Assembly: GCA_000499405.2 (NCBI GenBank)
Contig: HG738138.1
Span: forward strand, 4,948,368-5,012,367
Source of the DNA: Onchocerca volvulus
Lineage: Eukaryota; Nematoda; Chromadorea; Rhabditida; Onchocercidae
Direction: 5' to 3'
DNA: 64,000 nucleotides
Shown piece by piece: positions 54,535 through 64,000 of the stretch. A program made the position numbers and the translations under genes. Within the stretch, counting starts at the first letter, position 1. The number at the start of each line of letters is the position of its first letter. The notes under the pieces are model-generated. The model was not told where the DNA came from, did not search any database, and was given only the letters and a program-made list of their open reading frames with translations.

Positions 54535-55747
54535 TTACTTTTTTGAACCTCGTCCATCAAGACCTTGTGGACAGCTAAAACTTTTTGCGAGGACCTGCAA
54601 GTATGTATTTTTAATGCTTAGAGTGCGCTAAATTTTTTCTAGTATCTTATTAAATCAGATTTCAATGCATTACATATATAGTTGTGTAATTATGATGAAT
54701 TCATGTGCAATTACTTTTCTGAGTTCTACTATAATAAAAATTATAAATTATGAAAACAATAAAGCAAATATTTCATAGGATATGTGAAATTTGCAAAAAT
54801 TTAATTTGAAGAGACATCTGAAAAACTCGAATTTATTAAAATTGTAAGGGATTACTTCGTTCACATATGAAACATCTGATTTTTCTGTGCAGCTCTGAAG
54901 TAAGGCAATTGCTTGTTCACGGAGTTGATGCAGTCTGCAAATTAATTTATGAAACTAGGAGAAAGTGGAAATAATTATGTATAAGCTATTGTTTAAAAAT
55001 GTTGTGTGGTAGTTAAAGGTTGTAATTCCCTCCTTAATTGAGCGAGGTTTATTTCGTACGAAAATATATATTTAACACGAACTTATAGTATTCGGCCTCT
55101 TGTGTTAAGAGGGCTAAGCGATCCGGATCTTTCGGTAAGCATGCTTCCCATAATTGCTTTGTAGATTTCAAACGCAGGTAATTCAAGATTATTCCAAAAC
55201 TAAAATATATGTTACTTTTTATGCATTATTCACTAAATTAGATGAAAATTTGGAGGGTAAACGATTAGTTCGATATCTGATTACAATGAATCATTTTTCT
55301 TGATTGCGTTATTATAAAGATTATTTGACAAAATAGAAGAGTTGGAGTTCGTAATTTTACCTGATTGGGTCTCGGTCGATGAAAAACGCTCCTTTGCCGT
55401 CTTTTTCTAATGGCGGTTTTGCAGTTTCTCCAGTGAACCACTAATTAAAAAGTTGTATCTATATTTAATTTTTTGAAATCTTAAAATCCCCATCACGATA
55501 TAACAGAATGGGACACTGTGAATTTCAAGTCTTAAAAGAGCATTTTGCCAATTTACTATTGCAGTTATACTACAGTTTTAGGGAGATGTACCGCACTGAA
55601 TCTTGCGTAGACAGTTGTGGTAATAATTTAAATAAAAAGAAAGAAAATGAAACTAACCTCATTAAACAGAGAATGTTTCTCATGCAACAGTGTGCTTGCC
55701 GTTGTGGAATATTGCTGTCCACCAACATTGAAGTTAAGTATAACCAT
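54535..55747 (-). CDS. KCTD-type BTB/POZ (T1) domain protein, five exons
   Basis: KCTD proteins are BTB adaptors, often for cullin-3 ubiquitin ligases. Exons on the minus strand: 55747-55658, 55440-55361, 55199-55083, 54934-54856, 54594-54535; phases agree; about 141 residues. Seen: the T1-type start LNFNVGGQQYSTTASTLL (4-21), then GKGAFFIDRDPISFGIILNY around 45-64, matching the family's GAYLIDRDP..FGPVLNYLR, then LALLTQEAEYYKLHQLREQA, the end of the BTB fold. The C-terminal tail is short. The ATG follows an acceptor (CTTCAG) directly, as expected after trans-splicing. The end of exon 4 has three possible donors (54874, 54865, 54856), all phase 0 and leading to VLAKSFSCPQGLDG. A second frame of exon 5, continuing to 54366, would need a phase-2 donor that I do not see. 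It lies 114 bases downstream of the next gene. Confidence 0.85.
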
Positions 55748-55861
55748 CTGAAGTTGAGTAATCGGAAAAATGAATTAACTACACTGCGACATAAATATAA
55801 TTTTGTTAACAGATTACGAAACGGCAAGAAATTGAATAAATATTCTATAACTATTGCCAAA

Positions 55862-57337
55862 TCATCTAGAGATTAGGATCCTACTTGCTGGATAATTTTC
55901 TAAACGCAAAAATCAACGATGTCCTTCAGGAAAACACTAAGAAATTATCTAATGGATCTAAGATAAACTTTATTTATTTATTTATTTTTTTGATCAATAC
56001 ATTATTACTGTTATTTGTAAGAGTGGTTTCATAAAATCCGTCTAAAAAAGCGGAAGAAACATTTCAAATGAAATACATGCTGAAAAATCCGTCATAGCAA
56101 ATAAGTAGTACAAATCAAATTTTTCAAAGGTTGTTTTCTCAAAATTAAGCAACAAGATGAGATATTTTTAATGATTCTTTTAATTTTCAATTTCGGGATG
56201 TGAGAAGTCAAAATCATGAAAAGATGGCAATTTCATGGATTTTTAGATTGAAAAAGAAAGCAATCAAAAAACCAAAGAAGTGAAAAATTTTGAAGATTCG
56301 ACAAAATATATAACGAAGTAGGAAACGATGTTACCTTTGGAAGCGGAAACTCTGAGCCTTATCAAACTATAAAACTGGGATTTAAAGATGTGCTTAAAAC
56401 CTTCCTTGTGCTAAAATGAATAGCAGTTACGGGATACATCTCCATGGATCTGATTAAAATTGAAAAACAGAATCCAAAAAGCTGCATCCATCTTTTGCTT
56501 GAAAGCTAATGAGAGGTAACAATAGGATTCGAGTTCGGGATCAAAAATTCTCGAGAAAGAATACTTCGGTTTGTATTCTTCTTTGTCGTGGTATCAGAAA
56601 AAACCAATAGGTACGGCACGAGGTTAAAACTGGGAAACAGCACTTCTAGATTTAATAATGTTCGCTTTTCCCATCCAGTTCGTACACGTCTCCACAAATG
56701 TGTATACCCATTGGCATAGCACATGGCATCTCGAATGTATCGATCATCAATTCTGAGATGCACGATAGCACTCTTCGATTCCATGTCTGGCTTGGCTCTT
56801 CCGTTCCAGCCATAATATTTCGTGGTCAGAATAATATCACAGCAAGCAACTGCACTCACTATATCTGCTAAATTAATTTGGTCGAGATCTGGTTTAATCA
56901 ACTGATTTAAAGTATAAGATAAGTAAATCAAGTTTGAAATTTTTTCAATTCAGAAAATCAACTTTCTACCTTACCTGCCAACTTTGCGTATCTTGACCAA
57001 GTCACTGTTTCTAGTTGTTTTCGAAATCTAACGCTGAAATTCTTTATGCGAAATTTTCTTAAAAATAAGATAGGTAAATTCGTAAATTGATACATGTCAT
57101 ATGCAATGAGGCAAATGCATCACAGTGAGTCTTTTTATGTATCTTTTTGCATATGGTACCTTAAAAATGAAGTCTTGCAAAATCATATTTCAATTTCAAA
57201 TTCCACATGCATGCTACGTATATGACCTATTAGAATCATGAAACTGAAAATTAGTTGATATCTGATGTATATTTGGCGTCTCCCGTGGGTTTTTCTGCTT
57301 ACAATTTGTGGCGGATGCAAACACTTGAATGCCGCAT
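55862..57337 (-). CDS. Unrecognised 158-residue protein, five exons
   Basis: I do not recognise the family. Exons on the minus strand: 57337-57303, 57033-56975, 56888-56620, 56410-56335, 55899-55862; every junction is GT-AG and in frame, giving 158 residues. It starts MRHSSVCIRHKF, a basic, acid-free stretch of 18 residues that could act as a mitochondrial presequence, then WSRYAKLADLDQINLADIV, the Cys pair ACCDII, a WNGRAKPDM loop, YANGYTHLWRRVRTGWEKR and a basic C-terminal end with SLIRLRVSASK. Trp, Tyr and Arg are frequent; no membrane helix or signal peptide is clear. Codon use and GC content rise clearly above the flanks. It is the upstream partner of the KCTD-type gene, whose start lies 114 bases after this stop, so the two may be transcribed together. 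No acceptor is seen just before the first ATG. Confidence 0.72.
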
Positions 57338-58745
57338 GTCAATAGATTGTAAATAATGCAGTTTTTCGTATAAATTACTCATCAATCTTATTTTGAAAAT
57401 GGTATGACCAATCGTTTGCTAGAGACAGAAGCTGCTTGGCACGGATTGATACTACTACAAGCAACTATGCAGTTTATACCAAAAGTCGCCTGAATTTTTG
57501 TTGTCCTGTGTTTGCATTTCCTGGGAAAAATTTTGACCAAAATTTTTAAATTATTTCTGATAATTCCATCACATAAAATATGGTTTTCATTTTAAAAAAA
57601 TTCGGAAAAAGTGTTAAAAAGATAATTGGAAAATATTTAAATTTCATGGATATTATCTAATATGCTCATCAATTTCTGTTTTCTATTTTACCTATGCACT
57701 GCTATTTCCGTCTTTATTATCCAACACTGTGAATTACGAGAGCATATAACTGTCGCAGAAAAATGAATGAGACAGGGAACCAAAAAATCAACATGAGATC
57801 AGACAAAAAAAGTATTTCGTAATGTGGAAATATATTCCGTATTTTTCAATTAGAATTGACAAACAATAAAGTTTTATCATCCAAGTCTATGGTGTACAGT
57901 GCGAAAGATATAAGTTTGTTCAATATATTTAGAATCTATTTATTGTGTTATACAGCTGGTCCAATGTTTACTAAGATCATTGCATCGAAATCGTTTTGTA
58001 TTTCAAACAGGACAGCAAAGCTATAAACTTACCTAGTGAAAAATCATCATCCGGTTCATTTGGTTGACTGTCCAAAATCTTCCAAATTTTCAAAGAAAAT
58101 TTTTAACCAAAAATTTGAGGCAATGAAAAACAGATTTTGTATTCTTACTGAGAATAAGGTTTCAAATTCTTTAGTTTTCTTGACGTCCTAAAAAGGTTAT
58201 CAAAATGAATACACAATCTCAGCAGGTCAAGTAATGACAATATTTACCATCTGAAACAGCGGATATTTTAAAGTGGACGATATTGTTGGCATATTTCTCA
58301 TTCTATTTATTACCAGATGATTGCTCCTGATGATCGTGGTAATCAAAAACTAGCACGGCAGAAAATTTAGTCTCTCACTCTATAAATTATCATTTATAAT
58401 TAAATTTACTGGTGAGATGAAAGCACAACTTTCGTGTAATTCCCAACATAACATTAAGAAAGAAGTAATTTTTGCAAGAGATATTTTTTAGAAATTTGCG
58501 AAAAGTTCAGTGATACTGTCACTTGTTCATATATAATGGTATTACAAAATCAGCAAGTTTTTTTGATTCTAAAATTATTAAAATTTTCAGAAGAATGGAC
58601 GAAAGAGAAAATAAACAGAATACGTGATGAAGAAGCAACAGCATAAGTTTTACAATGGAGTACGATAGCTAGAAGTATCAGGTAACTTCACAGAAGTTTT
58701 CAATTATTCTGCATATGGTAATAGTTTATAATATCATTTATCATC

Positions 58746-58797
<52 letters not shown>

Positions 58798-60312
58798 CTC
58801 ACACTTTTAAATCTAATAATTTAAAACCGCCAAATATTTCGACATTTCGACACCTCTTTAAAACCTGGCAACATAATCATCCATAAATTATTTTAGCTTA
58901 AAATTAATTCTTCGTTATATTAACTTTACTAAAAAGTTTGCTTAAAATCCGTGAAAGTACTTCTATTGGAAAGTGGCTATCCTTTTCTTCTCAAGCATCA
59001 TTAAACTGCCTCGAGAATGGCAGTAGTTATCGGCAACGGTCGTTGCGTAACGCTGAAAGTTCCTGTCAAACACTTTGCTTCAAGAATAAATGCAAGATGA
59101 GTTAAGCCAGCGAATATTTTCACGTATTTTAGCCGAAAATCTTGTTAAATTTGATAATTTTTTTTTTTTTTTGCTTATTCATACACAAAGCTAATTTAAT
59201 TTAAAAGAAGTCTTTTGCAATTTGTTGGATATACATAAAAATATATCAATTAAATTTTGAATAAGAGAATAGTGGAAAGAAAGAGCAATAATAAGCATTT
59301 AAAAAAGAATGGGGATCATGTCAAAGTTCCATGCTGACATCAGAAACATTTGAGTGAATTTCAGATAAAAACTTATTTTAATCTGCTTCTCATAACTGCT
59401 GAGATTCTTACACACCAAAAATTGTTCTATAAGTAATCGATGTCTACTTTATTCAAAAAATATGTTCTCTGTGTTCCCTCAAACTATACTTTTTTGACTT
59501 ATAATTACAAATAATTTTTGAATTTCCAATATAATTGCCCCAAATGTATTGAACATTTAAGCTAATGTTAATCTCAAAAGAGACAATAAGTTATCACCGA
59601 GAAATCAGAACATCATCTTAATCGAGAAGATTCAGGTACGATTATACGCTTGAAGCTGAGAATATTTAAAAAAAAAAAAGAATGTAATATAAGTTAAGAA
59701 TTCGATACTGCCATGAATGTCACTTCCCAAAATGGATTTTCCTAAAAATAACAGAACTGATAACTGTTACCCAAATTACCTAAATTACCTGAATTATGTA
59801 GAAGATATCCAAATCTGCCGAATAGATGTGCTCAACAATCGAACCAATGATGCTAATGTTAAACAGATTAAATAATAATGATTAGGAAGACAAAGAAAAG
59901 ATATTTATTGAGCATGTACGTTCAATATGATGCAGATTAATTGATAAATGTACAGGATTATCATCAATTTGATAAGATATCGTCATTTTTAAACTGTTGA
60001 AAAATAAATATTAAATTGGACAAGGAAGCAATTGATGAATGTAGTGGGCTTCCGACCTAAATCATCGAGTTCGGTCATTTTCTTCTGTCATTGAAACTTA
60101 AATGATGCATGGCATATTTTGTGCATACTTTTTTTTCACATGAAGTTTTTTTTATTCAGTCTGATCATTAATCACCAATTTATCTATCTCTGTTATTATT
60201 TGTTTCTTAATTACCATGTGATTTTATTTGTTTAAGATAGTTATTTCAGCAAAGACAGCAATGCTTGAATTCACCATTTTGTTTCATGCGAAGTGAAAAT
60301 ATAAGTAGAAGA
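57338..60312. other. Intergenic region, no gene supported
   Basis: A+T-rich DNA upstream of the two-gene minus-strand cluster; its promoter should lie near the right side of 57.3-57.6 kb. Contents seen: an (AT)n tract at 58749-58795 and T/A runs. Two short perfect hairpins lie near 59009-59045 (CTGCC/GGCAG and GCAACG/CGTTGC). No exon chain found. Confidence 0.55.
58749..58795. repeat. (AT)n microsatellite with one GT interruption
   Basis: AT dinucleotides over 47 bases with a single ATGT step in the middle. Confidence 0.95.
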
Positions 60313-61074
60313 TACTGGTTTTTGTCGCTCTCGAAAGAGCAACTTTCCAAAAAATAGAGAACATCTACCGTTACCTTAAATCTACTTTCAACAATGCCAA
60401 TAGAAACAACCAAAAAAACCGCTCAACAATCAAATCAGACAATCATTTCAAACCGAACACACTAGACAGGCATTAGTTCGTAGATTCCAGTGTGTGGTAA
60501 ATGCTAGGGTCATCTTCTTCAGTCTTTACAAATCAGTAATACCAACATTGGACAGATTACTAATCAGTGATGACCAGAAAGATAAAGAGAAAGATATATT
60601 CTGGAATGCACTCCCACTGTTACGCACTATGTTTAATCTATCATTTCTTTATGCAGTTTCAATTTGTTCAATCCGTCCTTCTTGAAAATGCCATAATGTT
60701 ATGCGAAAATGAAGAAAGACTGAATGATTTATAAGATCACATGTGTCGCTGAAATCGGAGGATAAAAGAAGAAAATCAGTGATCTCTTTATTTTAAATTT
60801 ACATTGCATATTTGATGTAGTTGACTATGAAATCATTTTTTGTCTATCAAGTCAATGAGCTTTAAAAAAGCTCTCTTTCATCTTCTGCTAACCACAAGCA
60901 CAATTTCATGCGCACCAAAGCGCATGCTCCCGAGACAACAAAGGATCTTTCTTGTCTCTACAAAATGATACCAGGACCTCCATCCACGAAGAAGATGAGG
61001 GTCCTAAGTACAAAAATCATTTCGACGAACAAGCTGCCATGAGCTCGGTCGGATGGACCAGCTCGTGGTATACC
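60313..61074 (+). repeat. Copy D of the 60-64 kb repeat family, with hairpin series
   Basis: The left part (60313-60480) aligns by eye with the copies at 61.8 kb (inverted), 63.0 kb and 63.8 kb: a short hairpin (60327-60340), the block CTTTCCAAAAAAT, then CCAATAGAAACA and AGACAGG. The word AGTGATCTCTTTATTTTAAAT (60777-60797) recurs near 63229. Relative to the 63 kb copy it carries about 210 extra bases (roughly 60490-60700). The right part, 60857-61064, is GC-richer and holds five successive stem-loops. The limits are approximate. The open frame at 60952-61158 is more likely a by-product of this composition than a gene. Confidence 0.7.
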
Positions 61075-61439
61075 AATTCTTCTTCTTTCCGTAACCTATC
61101 TCCCCCTCTTTTTTTGCATTATAATTTCTTCATGATATTGTCGAAATTGTATTGTTAATGTAATCGTTGTAATGGTTAATGCGTACGTTGATTAACAAAT
61201 TAGTCATAATAAAGGTTTAATTACCCAAGTTTGAGGTTTGTTTTCCAAGTGAGTAAATAACAAAATTGAAGAAATTGTGAGAACTGAAGAACAGAATTCA
61301 ACTTATTATTTTGTCACTATCAGAAAGAAAAAAAGCGACAACATGTGAATTGTAAATTAAGAAAGCAACATATATGCTACACTTTCAGAAAATTTTGCAT
61401 AATTCTGAGACAACGTTTGAATGTCATTCAGGCTTTCTT

Positions 61440-62180
61440 CATTTTCAGCAAAACACAATCGAATTTTGAGGAAGAAAGGATTGGATAAAGCGAAATTGCA
61501 CAAACAAATACTGATCAAACATGATGCAAGATGTGCATCCAGCGTGCATCACATTGAAAATGCATATCATGATGTGTCTTCCCTGATCATTAATGATCTG
61601 TCTAATATTGGCATCTCAAGCATGCTAAAACTGAATGGAATTAATGGATGAAGATCTGCTTGGCTACTACCTGTCTGGTTTGTTTGGTCCACCTTAATGA
61701 ATGATTGGCCTGATTATCAAGTCTGTGTTTTCGACTGTTTCTATTGGTAGTAGTAATTATTTTCACGGATGGCAATCATTTGCTCTGTCATTTTTTGGAA
61801 AGTCGTTGTTCCTACAACGACAATAATGGATCTGAATCTAAGCCGACTCACTGCATAAAATGATAAAATCAATTTTTTCATCGCTTGTTAATTTCTGATT
61901 AATCACTATATAGTCTTGTCAATCATCTGAAAACACTTTAAATAATCTTTCTTGTCCAAAACATTTCACCTGAAAGAAGTCATTGAATTACATCATAATT
62001 TGCACAAATTCCATTATGCCAATCGATCTCAATGTAAAAGAAAAATTCATTGCTAAAGAAAGTATGAAAGACAATTTGCCGGAACACAATGTAAATTTTT
62101 AAAAAAATTATAATATTTTAATTTGTAAATCGGAGTTTATAGTTTCCTTCAAACCATTTCATTGAAATATTGGGCTGAAA
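61440..62180 (-). repeat. Copy C of the 60-64 kb repeat family, inverted
   Basis: Read on the minus strand it aligns with copy A (62620-63515) over several hundred bases: shared blocks include CTACTACCTGTCTGGTTTGT, TTTCTGATTAATCACT (61894-61909), a stretch around ATTGAATTACATCATAATTT, and TTAAAAAAATTATAATATTT. It carries the shared hairpin at 61802-61821 and a second one at 61523-61539. With copy A it forms a long imperfect inverted repeat. The open frame at 61421-61651 (+) lies inside it and is not called as a gene. The outer limit near 61440 is uncertain. Confidence 0.72.
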
Positions 62181-62369
62181 TGATAAATGGATTGATAATT
62201 AGAAAATATATAAAAAAAGATATGTATTTATTATATTATTCCTTTTCTAACAATAAACTGAAGAGAAATAAATTTTGTATCAATTAAAAATATTTGTGAT
62301 ATTAATTTCTGATGGATCGGAGAAAAGGTTCATCTGATTAATGAAACTATACGATAATTTAAAGTCGGT

Positions 62370-62618
62370 GAAATGTAGGAGCTGAAAAAAGAGGCGGATT
62401 AATAAGCAGAAAATATGTAAAAGAGAACAGATCTTTATNGTCAGATATTATTCAGTTCTTTGCTTTCAACATAGAACAATAGAATTTCAAGAAGACGGGT
62501 GAATAAATTGAAATTGTATAAATAAGTGCAAGATGAAAGAAAAAATACAATAAAGATCTGTTCTCTTTTACATATTTTCTGCTTATTAATCCGCCTCTTT
62601 TTTCAGTAGCTACATTTC
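62370..62618. repeat. Nearly perfect 69-base inverted repeat with 111-base spacer
   Basis: Left arm 62370-62438 and right arm 62550-62618 are reverse complements except for a short mismatch (GGAGC against the equivalent of GCTAC) near the outer end. The identical core includes CTCTTTTTTCAG, CGCCTC and ATAAAGATCTGTTCTC in the right arm. An ambiguous base (N) at 62439 adjoins the left arm. It lies between the oppositely oriented copies C and A. Confidence 0.92.
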
Positions 62619-62619
62619 A

Positions 62620-63515
62620 GTAAATGCTTTAAAGGAAACCATGACTCCGATTCATGGATTAAAAATATTAAAACTTTTTTTAAAATTTGAATTGTATTCC
62701 TGTGTTTTCCTGTCATAAATTTTTTCATACAATGAATTCTTCTTATAAATTAAGATTAAAAAAATCGATTAACACAATATGAAATCTTTGCAAATTATAA
62801 TGTAATTCTATGATTTTTTTTTTTCGTTTTGGATGAAAATGATTACTTGAAACAAATATTCTCACATGATCGATAGGATTTTGGAGTGATTAATCAGAAA
62901 TTCGTCAAATTGATTTTTGAAAATAAGAATTTATTAATTTATGTAATGAGCTTACTTGAGATTCAGACCAGCCATTATCGATATATATTGCTACTGTCGA
63001 AACAGCAACTTTCCAAAAAATGGCAGAGCGGATGATTGCCATCCAAATAACAGGACTATTACCAATAGAAACGATCGACCATACAGACCTGAAAATTAGT
63101 CCAGTCATTCATTACGGGATCAAACAAACCAGACAGGTAGTAGCCTTAGCATGCAGTTCCGAATCATATTAATTCACTCCAGTTTTGGTATACCAGCTGT
63201 CGCTGAAAGAAGCGAGAAAGATCATACAAAAGTGATTTCTTTGTTTTAAATGGAGCAAATTGTAACCGTTGATGTTGCAAGAAATTTATCTCTTTGTTTC
63301 AAATTAAATGGCTTAGTTTATGGCTTTGTTGAGTTGCTTAAGCTTGCCATATGATTGTGTTAAACGTCTTAACCTTTGTTTCATTCTGTTGTAAATTATA
63401 CCATAAAAGCGCTATCTCAAGCGCTAACAAAGAAAAGATTATCATGTTACAAAGATGCCTTTGTGCATCATTTTTCAAAGGAAGCTAACAGGGAGACGGT
63501 TGGTTCCACCGTCTG
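62620..63515 (+). repeat. Copy A of the 60-64 kb repeat family
   Basis: Aligned by eye with copy B 815-826 bases downstream (anchors: AATCGATT at 62763 and 63589, and the hairpin at 62989 and 63804) and with copy C in inverse orientation. It carries the shared hairpin at 62989-63008 followed by CTTTCCAAAAAATGGCAGAG, then three further stem-loops at 63408-63425, 63454-63469 and 63494-63514. The minus-strand open frame at 62905-63108 falls inside the repeat and is not supported as a gene. Confidence 0.75.
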
Positions 63516-63586
63516 GTTTTTGGTTTTAAAGACATCTTTATCCTCTTTTCTTATATTAACAAATCGTCATCTAAATTGTTATNTAG

Positions 63587-64000
63587 AAAATCGATTGAAT
63601 TATGGAATTTTCGTAAATTATGGTGTAATTCTATGATTTCTTTCTGATATTTTGGAGGAAAAAGATTGCTTGAAGCAAATATTCTTAGACGATAGACAGT
63701 ATTTTGATTAATCCGAAAATAATATCAGACCGATTAAAAAATAGAATTTATTAATTCATGTAGTAAGTCTTGAGATTCAGATCCGTCATTATCGATGCAT
63801 ATTGTTGCTGTGGAAACAGCAGCTTCCCAAAAAATGACAGAACAGATGAATGCAATCCAGAAATAATGTAACTACTACCAATAGAATTAGTAGAACAAGC
63901 AAGACTTTACAATTAGGCCAATCACTCATTGGGATGATCAGACAAACCATACAGGTAGTAGTCCTTAAAGGTTGCAAACTCATATTAATTCGTTCCAGAC
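63587..64000 (+). repeat. Copy B of the 60-64 kb repeat family, cut by the window edge
   Basis: Direct duplicate of copy A: shared blocks include GTGTAATTCTATGATTTC, GAATTTATTAATTCATGTAG, GATTCAGATCC, ATTATCGAT, and CCCAAAAAATGACAG. The shared hairpin is at 63804-63823. The left boundary lies next to an ambiguous base at 63583; the right side continues beyond the window. Confidence 0.78.

Noticed and set aside
55508..55876. Plus-strand open frame of 122 codons
   Set aside because: It lies opposite the first KCTD-type exon, which has the recognisable NVGG...STLL start, and the last exon of the unknown gene.
60857..60880. Histone-type 3' stem-loop
   Set aside because: The GAGCTTT/AAAGCTC hairpin lacks the histone consensus stem and loop and no histone gene lies upstream.
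60952..61158. Plus-strand frame with coding look (DEGPKYKNHFDEQAAMSSVG)
   Set aside because: The segment is a run of stem-loops within a repeat copy, there is no convincing acceptor before it, and the frame runs on into T-rich DNA.
61421..61651. Plus-strand open frame of 76 codons after a TTTTCAG
   Set aside because: It falls inside repeat copy C, and equivalent positions in copies A and D do not keep the frame.
62905..63108. Minus-strand frame that looks like a membrane segment
   Set aside because: It belongs to repeat copy A; copies B and C show frameshifts and stops in the equivalent place.
1..64000. CRISPR array, bacterial operon, rRNA or tRNA gene
   Set aside because: No regularly spaced identical repeats, no bacterial gene structure, and no cloverleaf or rRNA-like stretch was recognised by eye; a tRNAscan or Infernal run would be decisive.

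Overview
The window looks like eukaryotic nuclear DNA from a nematode, most likely a filarial-type parasite. It is about 70% A+T with long T tracts. Every recognisable gene is split by small to medium GT-AG introns whose acceptors fit the nematode TTTTCAG/TTTTAG pattern. Several first coding exons sit directly behind such an acceptor, as expected for spliced-leader trans-splicing, and two minus-strand genes lie 114 bases apart like an operon. The species cannot be named from the sequence alone. I rebuilt exons by hand from splice sites, reading phase and family motifs, so internal exons are firmer than 5' ends.

Layout. 1-4.7 kb: fructose-1,6-bisphosphatase (+). 6.7-9.6 kb: a SIKE/FGFR1OP2-family coiled-coil protein (-). 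9.7-13.3 kb: intergenic DNA with simple repeats and an orphan exon-like piece. 13.4-15.6 kb: an unrecognised Lys/Ser/Thr-rich protein (+), tail to tail with a TMEM218-like ciliary membrane protein (-, 15.7-16.2 kb). 18.4-19.2 kb: an IQ-motif protein (+, 5' end not found). 19.2-34 kb: gene-poor. 34-37.7 kb: a PP1 glycogen-targeting subunit with RVxF motif and CBM21 domain (+). 37.7-45.4 kb: gene-poor. 45.5-51.7 kb: an SLC16-type monocarboxylate transporter (+, 17 exons). 54.5-57.3 kb: a KCTD-type BTB protein preceded by a 158-residue unknown protein, both minus strand.

The last 4 kb (60.3-64 kb) hold no gene I can support. They contain at least four related copies of a repeat in both orientations. 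The copies share a short stem-loop whose paired bases change together, and two or three of them carry further hairpins. A nearly perfect 69-base inverted repeat lies between the two oppositely oriented central copies. This is the most unusual part of the window: either a mobile repeat family or a structured RNA family.

Functionally, three of the genes (fructose-1,6-bisphosphatase, glycogen-targeting PP1 subunit, monocarboxylate transporter) concern carbohydrate handling. Their closeness may be chance. The SIKE-like protein points to STRIPAK/kinase signalling and the TMEM218-like protein to the ciliary transition zone.
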